Assembly (NCBI GenBank): GCA_933228675.1
Contig: OW121743.1
Coordinates: forward strand, 69,256,834-69,320,833
Direction of reading: 5' to 3'
DNA: 64,000 nt
DNA from: Stomorhina lunata
Lineage: Eukaryota > Arthropoda > Insecta > Diptera > Rhiniidae
Shown: piece after piece, positions 25,701 to 33,900 of the stretch
Layout of the letters: the number at the start of each line of letters is the position of its first letter
Position numbering within the stretch: the first letter of the stretch is position 1
Notes under the pieces: generated by a model
What the model saw: the letters and a program-made list of their open reading frames with translations, nothing else
Told to the model about the DNA's origin: nothing
Databases searched by the model: none
Translations under genes and position numbers: made by a program

Positions 25701-27778
25701 AATTTTTATAATTTCACTATAAAAATTGAAAAAGGGAAATTTTAAAACTTTCCCTATAAAAATAGTGATTTTTTTTAAATTTTCCTATAAAAAAAGTGAA
25801 ATTTTAAAAATTTCCCTATAAAAATAGTGAAATTTTAAAAATTTCCCTATAAAAAAGTAACATTTTAAAAACTTCACTATAAAAATTGTGAAATTTTAAA
25901 CATTTTCCTATAAAAATAGTGAAATTTTAATAATTTCCCCATAAAAATAATGAAATTTTAAAATGTTCCCTATAAAAATAGTGAAATTTTGAAAAAAAAT
26001 TTCAAAATTTCCCTATAAAAAGTTTAATTTTAAAAATTTCCTCGAAAAAAAAGTGAAATTTTAAAAATTTCCCTATAAAAATTGTGAAATTTAAAAAATT
26101 TCGCTATTAAAATAGTGAAATTTGAAATATTGCCAAATAAAAATAATTTTTAAAAATAAAAATGTTTTCTAGAAAATTTTCGAAATCAATATTTTTTAGA
26201 GAAAATTTTCGATATTCAAATTTTTTGTAGAAAATTTTTGGAATTAAAACTTTTTATAGAAAATTTTTACAGAAAATTTTTGATATTAATTTTTTTTTAA
26301 TTATTTTTTTTTTAATATTTTTTATAGAAAATTTTCGATATTAAATTTTTTTAGAGACATTTTTTGATATTGAATTTTTTTTTATAAAATTTTGATATTA
26401 AAATTTTTAATAGAAAATTTTCGATATTAAAGTTTTTTCTAGAAAATTTTTGATATTAAAATTTTTTAAGAAAATTTTCGATATTAAATTTTTTTTAAGA
26501 AAATTTTCGATATTAAATTTTTTTTAAGAAAATTTTCGATATTCAAATTTTTTTTTTTAGAAAATTTTTGATATTATTTTTTTTTAAGAAAATTTTTTGA
26601 TATTGAAATGGTTTAAAGAAAATTTTTGAGTGAAAGTTTTTTCTAGAAAATTTTCGATATTAATGTTTTTTCTAGCAAATTTTCGATATTAAAATTTTTT
26701 ATACAAAACTCTAGATTTAAAAATTTTTTATAGAAAATTTTTCATTTTAAAATTTTATATAGAAAATTTTCTATATTCTCTAGGAAAATTTTAAAAATTT
26801 CCTTAAATTTAGAAATTTCCCATAAAAATAATGTAATTTTTAAAAATTTCTTTATAAAAAAATTTAAAATTTAAAAATTGTGAAATTTTAAAAACTTCCC
26901 TATAAAAATAGTGAAAATTTTAAAAATTTCCTTATAAAAATAGTGTAATTTTAAAAATTTCCCTTGTACCTAATTATATCGATTCGTTTTTTTTTGTTTC
27001 TTCATATTAGCAATGAACCCACTAAACGTGATTTGGATGTATTAAATGCTATATTCCATTTAGCTATTGATAAGACTAAATATCCCAATATTCATTCCTG
27101 GAAATCGACCATAATGCGTTATCCTAATGAGGAAATGGATTAGTAAGTTTAAAAATGTATAAGCTTTATTTTGTGTACTAACCAAATCTTCTTTTTTACT
27201 GTAGTTTCCCTTCGCCAAGAATTGTTAAGAAGTCGCACTCATTTATAGCCACAAGTGCTAATAAAAAAGACTATTTTGTACAGCCACAAACGCCAACATC
27301 AATGCAAAGGTCGTCATACTCCATACAACGTTCTCATACAAGTTCATTGATCCTACACTCTCCCAGGCAACAATCGCCCTTAACAAGTATTAGCAATGTA
27401 GCGATATCACTATCAACATCTACGGGTGGCGGAAGTGGAGGTGGTATTATTAAGGAACCCATACTACAACTGCCAACGGCAAAACGTTTATTTATGTCAC
27501 CGGGAAGACCTCAAGCAAAATCAATGACTGCCATTTCATTTGCTGCTAATACAGCAGCAAATACCAATTCGAATGATTCTAATGTAAAATCAACAACTAC
27601 CACAACACACACAGCAACAGCTGAAGCAACAAATGTCGCCACCTTAAAACTACCCGTTCAGCAGCATTTGCAAAATCAAAGACCTGTTACGCCTCTTAAT
27701 AAGCTACGTGGCCTTTTTAGTGCCTACCGTGAATGTATCGATAGTAGTCCGCTTTCAACTTCTTCAACATCACCCTAA
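7712..27778 (+). CDS. Ankle2: Ankle2: ankyrin-repeat protein of the nuclear envelope/ER
   Basis: Ten coding exons fit GT-AG rules and phase throughout: 7712..7844, 18275..18430, 21357..21835, 21903..22046, 22111..22188, 22251..23490, 23557..23831, 23910..24031, 27011..27142, 27205..27778. They give 1110 residues, near the known fly protein size. Exons 1 and 2 together form the RNase H1 N-terminal-like domain (PYYGLYIP, then FVFQDKKEALLVLKQ, ARFKEF, DAIKYAQ, within residues 1-96). Exon 3 holds ankyrin repeats (AMHVCAISN and ETPLHLASKFG). The conserved AGPMT and RRWKTPPR motifs follow in exons 5-6. The central and C-terminal parts are Ser/Asn-rich and acidic, and GNEPTKRDLDVLNAI lies near the end. 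In animals Ankle2 works with PP2A to recruit BAF to reforming nuclear envelopes. No LEM domain was recognised. Introns 1, 2 and 8 are greatly enlarged by repeats. The start is the first ATG and fits the domain's first strand. Confidence 0.9.
8372..8995. repeat. Diverged direct duplication of about 316 bp in Ankle2 intron 1
   Basis: AACATATGCCCAGCATG begins at 8372 and again at 8688. The two units then share a series of blocks, including CATCCAGTGGAAGTATCAC, GACTAGATCTT, CACCATATTTATAAAATTTT and CTTGAAGTCATATACAGGTT, at the same spacing. The copies have many substitutions and small indels, so the duplication is old. No coding capacity. Confidence 0.75.
9248..9328. repeat. Strong GC-rich inverted repeat (hairpin) in Ankle2 intron 1
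   Basis: The left arm is 9248-9273 and the right arm 9303-9328, complementary at 25 of 26 positions, with a 29-nt loop. The arms contain AGAAAAGCCGAGGCG and its complement. They are far richer in GC than the surrounding intron. There is no open frame of note. It may be a remnant of an inverted-repeat element or a structured RNA. Confidence 0.75.
9330..11658. other. Ankle2 intron 1 sequence, nothing recognised
   Basis: AT-rich intronic DNA. Short overlapping open frames at 10088-10367 on both strands show no recognisable protein features. Confidence 0.45.
11659..12035. mobile_element. Fold-back MITE with about 75-bp arms plus a second half-copy
   Basis: The left arm starts near 11659 (GGTATGTGATGGAAAACG, then ATCGATCGATTTCAGATATA, then TTTTCGGTTATTTTCCC). 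The right arm, ending near 11890, is its inverted complement. A second, partial left-arm copy runs from about 11888 to 12035 (GGTATGGGATGGGAATCGA onward). There is no coding sequence. It lies within Ankle2 intron 1. Confidence 0.7.
12060..12850 (-). mobile_element. Decayed mariner-type transposon, internally deleted
   Basis: On the minus strand, fragments of a Tc1/mariner transposase appear in order. An N-terminal helix-turn-helix region reads YYKNGDSATDTYRAL and then HNRPTTQAIG (about 12640-12790). A middle piece contains SIPRRSQELGLSYG (near 12530). A catalytic piece contains MWFQQDGATC and WPLRSSDLTPFDFF (12274-12468). The region carrying the first catalytic Asp (DEAHF motif) is missing. 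Several frameshifts and stops are present. The spacing between the second and third acidic residues is 36 residues, as in the element at 32926. It is nonfunctional. Confidence 0.75.
12960..13520 (+). pseudogene. Non-LTR retrotransposon reverse-transcriptase relic
   Basis: The frame 13023-13319 reads FNYLGG, INKAKSAFDILQAMWKSRQI, TKSRIYNSNVKSILYYGCET and LQTFANKC. This is the typical C-terminal thumb and linker region after the RT domain of many LINE elements. Downstream, SIRNED and similar pieces continue the pattern but with stops and frameshifts. There is no RT catalytic FADD box and no endonuclease domain. It is a truncated relic in Ankle2 intron 1. Confidence 0.7.
13583..13840 (+). repeat. 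Degenerate tandem repeat of about 42-44 bp, six copies
   Basis: Units start TTTGGAATTTTCTCAAT and continue with TCAA..GAAAATT and CTCA.TTTCATT. Spacing is about 42-44 bases with substitutions and one A-run expansion. The open frames here are repeat artefacts. The sequence differs from the CTATAG-centred satellites elsewhere in the window. Confidence 0.6.
13841..15189. other. Ankle2 intron 1 sequence, nothing recognised
   Basis: No supported gene or repeat. Open frames at 14106-14297 and 14874-15104 lack recognisable features. Confidence 0.4.
15190..15310. repeat. Dispersed repeat fragment
   Basis: The text TTATGCCTACACCATCATAGG followed by GAGGCATTAAAT and GCTAATGTTTGTAACG resembles the pattern at 8218-8290 (CCTACACCAGAATATATGGG, then GGCATTATAGG). 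It is probably an old interspersed repeat common in flies. Confidence 0.35.
15320..17230 (+). mobile_element. Highly decayed non-LTR retrotransposon with RNase H remnants
   Basis: Plus-strand fragments of an RNase H domain are readable between about 16270 and 16690. They include SSFQGTRSS, then VDSQAALKALRGQNITS, then WVSVNCDIKGNEVADETARQGS. The TDGS segment is degraded. After 17000 there is a weak zinc-knuckle/EHILCHS-like tail. Local GC is higher than in the surrounding intron and there are many stops. The 5' part (15320-16030) may contain ORF1 or RT remnants in either orientation, and I could not assign it. Clade (Jockey/LOA-like) is a guess. Confidence 0.6.
17231..17707. other. Ankle2 intron 1 upstream of a possible alternative exon
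   Basis: No gene. A pyrimidine-rich tract ending CCCGCACCAG at 17707 could serve as a splice acceptor for the exon that follows. Confidence 0.4.
17708..17784 (+). CDS. Ankle2: Probable alternative terminal exon of Ankle2 (short isoform)
   Basis: A good acceptor (pyrimidine tract, then CAG) precedes 77 nt that continue exon 1 (7712..7844, ending in phase 1) in frame for 25 residues. The sequence is lysine- and asparagine-rich (DKKEPQKNKYRTTK..., ending KNTELL) and stops at TAA 17782-17784. The product would be 69 residues and would carry only the first strand of the RNase H1-like N-terminal domain. An AATAAA follows at 17919. Exon-like base composition stands out from the intron. It could still be chance, because only acceptor, phase and length support it. 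Confidence 0.45.
17919..17924 (+). promoter_or_regulatory. Polyadenylation signal AATAAA for the short Ankle2 isoform
   Basis: Hexamer 135 nt after the stop of the candidate alternative terminal exon, in an A/T-rich context. Consensus match only. Confidence 0.35.
18567..21300 (+). repeat. 31-bp minisatellite array (CGTTAAG linker), about 80 copies
   Basis: The monomer is CTATAG, AAAAATTTT, CGTTAAG, then AAATTTTTT, repeating exactly every 31 bases (for example TATAG at 18841 and 18872). The core from about 18655 to 21190 is nearly uniform, with decayed copies at both edges. Scattered variants (GAAGAA at 19151 and 19213, paired GACAAA at 19403/19434 and again at 20811/20842) suggest segmental duplication within the array. 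It fills almost all of Ankle2 intron 2. It has no spacers and is not a CRISPR array. Confidence 0.95.
24040..24159 (+). repeat. Decayed satellite at the start of Ankle2 intron 8
   Basis: TATAAAAA and TTTTAAA blocks at roughly 30-base spacing match the array that resumes at 25263. The LINE fragment at 24160-25262 appears to have split one array. Confidence 0.5.
24160..25262 (-). mobile_element. 5'-truncated non-LTR retrotransposon, antisense in Ankle2 intron 8
   Basis: On the minus strand a 255-residue open frame (25242..24475) gives the C-terminal part of a LINE reverse transcriptase: LNINPSKTKAILFG, KCLGVMLDYSLSFNDHI, RYLLGHSLLMSQILYGLEVF and GRREHISPF, ending in a WNRLP motif. This is the thumb/linker region of Jockey- or CR1-like elements. 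The poly(A) tail appears as the T-run at 24160-24177, preceded on the minus strand by A/T-rich 3' UTR. The 5' end, including the catalytic FADD region, is absent. The frame is uninterrupted over 765 nt, suggesting a fairly recent insertion. AGTGA lies at both edges, compatible with a short target duplication. Confidence 0.8.
25263..26150 (+). repeat. About 31-bp minisatellite (CCCTATAAAAATAGTG type)
   Basis: Units are built from CCCTATAAAAATAGTG followed by AAATTTT and AAAAATTT, at 30-31 base spacing with many substitutions. The CTATAG palindrome core has decayed to CTATAAAAATAG. The array lies in Ankle2 intron 8. Confidence 0.85.
26151..26970 (+). repeat. Degenerate 29-bp minisatellite (CGATATT linker)
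   Basis: Units of AGAAAATTTT, CGATATT and AAAATTTTTT at about 29-base spacing. It abuts the TAGTG-type array at 26150, and TAGTG-type units return after about 26800. Poorly conserved. Confidence 0.75.
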
Positions 27779-27887
27779 AATTTGGATTCAATCCCATAAC
27801 ATCTCCATTTTATCAGTGTTAACTATAAAATTGTTAGTCTCAGTTTGAAATTCACTTATTCATGAGACTTTTTATGTTAATTTTAAT

Positions 27888-27893
27888 AATAAA
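27888..27893 (+). promoter_or_regulatory. Polyadenylation signal of full-length Ankle2
   Basis: AATAAA 110 nt after the TAA at 27778. Further AATAAA hexamers lie downstream at about 27976 and 28035. Confidence 0.5.
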
Positions 27894-28530
27894 TTTATAT
27901 TTAAGTTTTTTTGCACCCTTTTCCTTATCCATTGTTGTCTTGCTAAATTTCATTTTTGATTTACATTTTTTTTTAATAAATATCTTATGTAATTTTTGAT
28001 ACTTATGTATTCATTCGAATGCTCCATGTGCTTAAATAAAATGAATTTATTAACACTTCCTTAAATCTTTCTAAAATTATTTTTAAATATCAAATACAAA
28101 ATTAAAGTAAAGTTATTTTTAATCCGTTATTTTTAAAAACACTCATTACTCCTTCCTATATTTTTAGTTCTTTTTTATATTTATATATCAAATACAGAAA
28201 TATTCTTCATTTTTTATATTGTTGCATATGAAATATACAAACATATATACATATTCTAAAAAAAAAAAACAAAAAACATACATAGTATTATATTTAAAGG
28301 CTCGAAAAAGAGAAATAAGAAAATCAATATAATCAATACATTACAACACAAAACATTTTAAAACAAAACTTTTTTATTTTATCTTTTCATCCAGAGAAAA
28401 AAAGTGGTAACGTTAATATGATGGTCGATCAAAGTTTTTGGAATTCAGTAGAAATTATTATTAGAAACAATGTTATTTGGAACCATCAGCTGGACTTGAC
28501 GTAAAATGACTACGACTTTTTAAAGCTGAA
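27894..28530. other. Ankle2 3' flank, nothing further recognised
   Basis: AT-rich sequence with no open frame of note. It may include alternative 3' ends of Ankle2. Confidence 0.4.
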
Positions 28531-29450
28531 TTAAAATTCCCTATAAAAATTTTGAAATTTAAAAAATTTTACTATAAAAATAGTGAAAAACACTCAAAAA
28601 TTTTCCTATAAAAATAGTGAAGTTTTAAAAATTTCCCTATAAAAATAGTGAAATTTTAAAAATTTCCCTAAAAAAATTGTGAAATTTTAAAAATCCCCCA
28701 ATATAAATAGTGAAGTTTTATAAATTTAAAAAATTTACCTATAAAAATAATGAAAATTTTAAAATTTTAAAAATTTCCCCATAAAAATAGTGAAATTTCA
28801 AAAATTTCCCTATAAAAATAGTGATATTTTAAAATTTTCCCTATAAAAATAGTGAAATTTTAAAAATTTCCCTATAAAAATAGAGAAATTTAAAAAATTT
28901 CCCTATAAAAATAGTGAAAAAAAAGTTTCGCTATTAAAATAGTGAAATTTACAAAATTCCCCTAAAAATAGTAACATTTTAAAAATTTCCCATTAAATAT
29001 AGTGAAATTTTAATAATTTCCCTATAAAAACTAGAAATTTTTAATTTTTATCTATAAAAATAGTGAACTTATAAAAATTTCCCTATAAAAATAGTGAAAT
29101 TTTGAAAATATCCCTATAAAAATAGTGAAATTTTAAAAATTTGCCTATAAAAATAGTGAAATTTTAGAAATGTCCCTATAAAAATATTGAAATTTAAAAA
29201 ATTTCCCTATAAAAATAGTGAAATTTTTAAAATTTCCTTATAAAAATGGTAAAATTTTAAGAATTTCCCTATAAAAAAAGTTAAATTTTAAAAATTTCCC
29301 TATAAAAATAGTAAAATTTTAAAAATTTCCCTATAAAAATGGTGAAATTTTAAAAATTTCCCTATAAAAATAGTGAAATTTTAAAAATTTTCCTATAAAA
29401 ATAGCGAAATTTTAAAAAATTCCCTATGAAATTTTCAAAATACTATTTTT
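28531..29450 (+). repeat. About 31-bp minisatellite (CCCTATAAAAATAGTG type)
   Basis: Same monomer type as 25263-26150: CCCTATAAAAATAGTG, AAATTTT, AAAAATTT. About 30 diverged copies, in the same orientation. Confidence 0.85.
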
Positions 29451-30205
29451 CTATAAAAAAAAATTAATTAAGATCTTTTTTCTATAGAAAAACTTTCGTT
29501 AAAAAATTTTAATTAAGAAATTTTTTCTACAGAAAAATTTTCGTTTCAAAAATTTTTTCTATAAAAAAATTTTCGTTTTAGAATTTTTTCTATAATAAAA
29601 TTTTCGATTTAAATTTTTTTCTATAGAAAAATTTTCGTTTTAAAATTTTTTCTATAGAAAAATTTTCGTTTCAAAATTTTTTCTATAAAAAGGAAAAAAA
29701 TTTCGTTTAAAAGTTTTTTCTATAGAAAAATTGTTGTTTTAAAATTTTTTCTACAGAAAATTTTCGTTTTAAATATTTTTGTATAGAAAATTTTTCGCTT
29801 TAAAATTTTTCTATAGAAAATTTTTCGCTTTCAAATTTTTTCTATAGAAAAATTTTTAGTTAAGAAATTTTTCTATAAAAAATTTTTGGTGAAGAAATTT
29901 TTTTATGGAAAAATTTTCGTTTTTAAATTTTTTCTATAGAAAAAATTTTAGTTCAGCCATTTTGTTTTCTATAGAAAATTTTTAGTTAAGAAATTTTTTC
30001 TAGGGAAAAATTTTTGTTAAGAAATTTTTTCTATAGAAAAATTTTTAGTTAAGAAATTTTTTCTATAGAAATATTTTTAGTTAAGAAATTTTTTCTAAAG
30101 AAAAATTTTTAGTTAAAAACTTTTTTGTATAGAAAAATTTTTAGTTAAGAAATGTTTCCTATAGAAAAATTTTCGTTAAAAAATTTTTTCTATAGAAAAG
30201 TTTTA
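29451..30205 (+). repeat. About 31-bp minisatellite (CGTTTTA/AGTTAAG linkers)
   Basis: Contiguous with the preceding array. Here the CTATAG core is intact in most units and the linker is CGTTTTA, AGTTAAG or TGTTAAG. About 24 diverged copies. An open frame at 30152-30361 running out of this array is not a gene. Confidence 0.8.
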
Positions 30206-30905
30206 CATTTTTTTTTTATTTTTTTTAATTGTTTAAATTTCCCCTCGTTGCCACTTTTTTGCTTTATGTCATTCTCAAATTTTATTTTTCATTTTCAAAA
30301 ATTTAAATTAAAATTTGTAACAACATTTTGTAAAACTAACCTAAAAATTGTAAAATTTTAAAAATCTGTTTTTTTAACGACTTATTTATATTAAATGCTC
30401 CAAGCATTATTTATATACAATGGCTTCTTTAGAGTTAATTGAACAGTAATTTAAATTTGTTCATTCGAAAAATTATTTAAAAATATAGCCTGATTTTTTA
30501 AATAAAAGTTGCCGATAATAAGAAATTAAAAAAATTATTATGGTTTAATTTTGTAAAAATTTAAATGGATACAAATTTTGTCTAACTCCTTTAGTTAAGG
30601 TGTTGCCCTTATACCCTACCCATAGGTGATGATGGAAATTTGGACTCTAGAGATGTATTTCTAAAATTTTGTTTCATTATATAAAAGGGTCATATAATTT
30701 ACCTTTTCTAATTATATGTGTTTTACTCATTTCAGATTTATCGACAAAGTATCAGTTCCGAAAACAAACCAGTCTCCAAACTAAACGTCATACAATATTT
30801 TCTATTTTCCTTGTTTTTTAAGTAACAATTTTTCAAACAAATTTCAAAATATTTTTTTTTATAAAACTTTTGTTTTCGCTCAAATAAAATCATTGATTAT
30901 ACAAA
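30206..30905. other. Upstream region of the TTC25-like gene
   Basis: No gene. Contains a TTATACCCTACCCATAGG phrase (30609-30626) typical of an old dispersed repeat. The last 150 bases before the ATG at 30906 are probably promoter and 5' UTR. No motif could be assigned. Confidence 0.4.
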
Positions 30906-33900
30906 ATGACCTTGCAACCTTGGGAACGCATTGCCTGGAAACCTGAGACAGAACAAGTTATTTATCGCGATTGGGGTTTATTTTATACCCACAAGCAGCA
31001 GTTGGATATCGCTGTACATTATTACAATAAATCTCTGGAGTTGAAAAATGATGACCCGAAGGCTTTATATTATCGCAGTCGTTGTAAGCGTAATATAGCT
31101 CAAACCGAGGGAGCTCTAGAGGATGGCTTGGCAGCGGCTGGTAAGTGTTTTGACCTATGACCTATGAAATCTGTATATTTTGGATAATCTATTGATTACT
31201 TTAAAGCCATTGATGACAATAATGCTCCTCTGAATCTGGAAATTTGTGACGCTTTATACGAGCTAAATAGATTTGAAGATTTTAAGGAAAAATTGCATGA
31301 TAATGCCCGAAAGTTTTTCGGCAAAAAAGTTTCCGCTTTTTTGAGTAGATTAGTTGTGGTAAGTGTTCGGAAATCATACGATTTATTTTGAAATTTTTAT
31401 ACATATCGAAAAACATTAATTTTGATTTCCTTTTTTAGGTGGACGAAAATTTCCCCGATACCATTGGTGAAACTTTGGGTCCATTTATTTTGAAGAACGA
31501 AAAACATTTTGCTGCTGTCTTGGAAAAAATTGAACGTGAAAAAACTATTGATCCCAGGCCGCTATGGAAAATACTTAAGGAGCAGGAAAAGTGTGATGTC
31601 TTGAGCGTTTTAGAGAAAGAGGTTTGTAAATTATTCTTAGTTCTAGAAATTAGGAAATTTATGATTTAAAACTGGATCATGTGAAACTCTTAGGACTATG
31701 AAGAGTTTCATGTATATAGTAAGGATTGAAAAATCAGACTATTTGGACATCGAATAAAGACCGAATTTAAATTTAAAAAATCCGACCATATAAACCCCGA
31801 AATATTAGATTAGAAGAAATGCGGGTAATGTGGTATACCTATTTGGTTTATAGATAGCCAACTCTTTAATTTTTGTCTGATTAAAATATGATATAACTCT
31901 TGAAATGATATATCTGGGGATGCAGCTGTTGCCTGGGCTTTCTAATAACAGGTAATAACTGTATTTAATTCATAATCACACCTCCTCGTGGTAAATCCTG
32001 GAAACCTGAGCAATCTAATTAAAGATGCGGTAAACAACCCGAGTGGGATTCTAGGTCAGGGCTAACGTCAGAGGGATTTATCTTGAAGCCATTCCAACGT
32101 ATTTGGTCTAAGGGTCTAAGATAATTGTACTTGACAAAGTACGAAGCTATAGCGTCTGTTTAACATGTTAGTTGCGGCTGCAAGCGGGCGTTTGTCTCGG
32201 ATCGAGCTGCTCGCTATACAAACGTGGCTTGTGTCCTTGGACTCATCACCCATCGACTTAGCACTCATGATGCATGGAAATAAACAACATTAAAGAATAT
32301 ACTACTCCGAGGGGTAATCAAGGAGGTGCCTAATATATGCGAGAACAATCTGATGAATGAAACCAATTCTATCATATGGTCTATGGTTCTATCATATGGT
32401 CGATATCTCGGGTTGAAGAATACTACATTGATCAGGAAGCCTAAAACAAATTTCTTTCCCTAATAGTGTGGTGAAGAAGCCCGCCCCCCTCTCCTTTCTT
32501 TGACTTGGATCCGTCCGTGTAGACAGTGTAGACCGTTATGAAGGGATGAGGGATCTCCAGAGATAGTTATGGTAAAGGATTTATCAAAGAGAGGGGTGGA
32601 TATGCAGTAGTCGGTCAATGTTGTCAGGGATATTAATGATTTTATCCAGATTAGTGGGGTGTTCAGTTTGTGAGTGGGACCCGTTTCCGATAGTGCTAAG
32701 TCGGACATCCGAGCTAAGGGCAATTTTTTGTATCATTAGTTCGACTGGGAGCCAGTTAAGCATGACAAAGAGCGCCTTAAATGGTGTAGTTCTTAAGGCA
32801 CCAGTAATCACACTCAAGATTTTTCAATGTGACTAACTAATGATTAGAGTGCAGTCTCAACAGATTTGAATTTGTTCTAGGCAAAGATTTATAGGTCTGA
32901 AGTGCTTCGGTTTTGTATATACATATCGGGTGTTTTTTATTGAGGTATAGAACTTTAATTTGGCATCACTTTTTTAACTGGCGGCCATTTTGTCAGCTGT
33001 CAAGTGATTAATATTTAGTTTGGTTTGCCATTTCATCATGAACAGGTTGACAAAAGAACAACGCTTGCAAATCGTGCAAATTTATTTCGAAAATAATGGT
33101 TCAGTTCGCGAAGTTTACCGCAAGCTCCGTCCATTTATGGTCGACATAATCGTCCATCAGAGCAATTAATTCGGTTAACCATGGATCGTTTTCGCACTAC
33201 GTTTACTCTATGTGATAATACGCATCCGCAGCGACGTCGAACAGTGCGCACCGAAGAAACAATTGCCGCTGTAGAGCAAAGTATTGAAGAGGACCCGAAT
33301 GAATCGATTCGCCACCATGCACAGCAATTGGAGCTTTGTCCATCAACTTTATGGAAGATTTTGCGCAAAGATCTTGGCTTGCGACCTTACAAGATCCAGC
33401 TTGTGCAAGAATTAAAGCCGCGAGACCATGCAATGCGTCGTGATTTTGGTGTATGGGCCGAAAATGAGATTGATCTCGATGCTGATTTTCGTCTCAAAAT
33501 TTTGTTCAGTGATGAGGCTCATTTTTGGTTGAATGGCTACGTCAACAAGCAAAATTGCCGCATTTGGAGTGAAGAGAATCCACATGAGACCCTTGAGACG
33601 CCATTACATCCACAAAAACTGACTGTTTGGTGTGCTCTATGGGCTGGCGGAGTCATTGGGCCATACTTCTTCCGAAATAATGCTGGAGAGTCAGTTACCA
33701 TAAATGGAGACCGGTATAGAGCCATGATAACCGACTATTTTGTTCCCCAATTGGATGGCATGAATGTGGATGAGTTGTTGTTCCAACAAGACGGCGCTAC
33801 ATGCCACACAGCGCACGTCACAATTGATTTATTGAAGGAAACACTCGATGAGGGCATAATTTCGCGGAATGGACCTGTCAATTGGCCACCAAGATCGTGC

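Noticed and set aside
30152..30361. 69-residue open frame rich in Phe and Lys
   Set aside because: It starts inside satellite and runs into AT-rich DNA, with no protein features.
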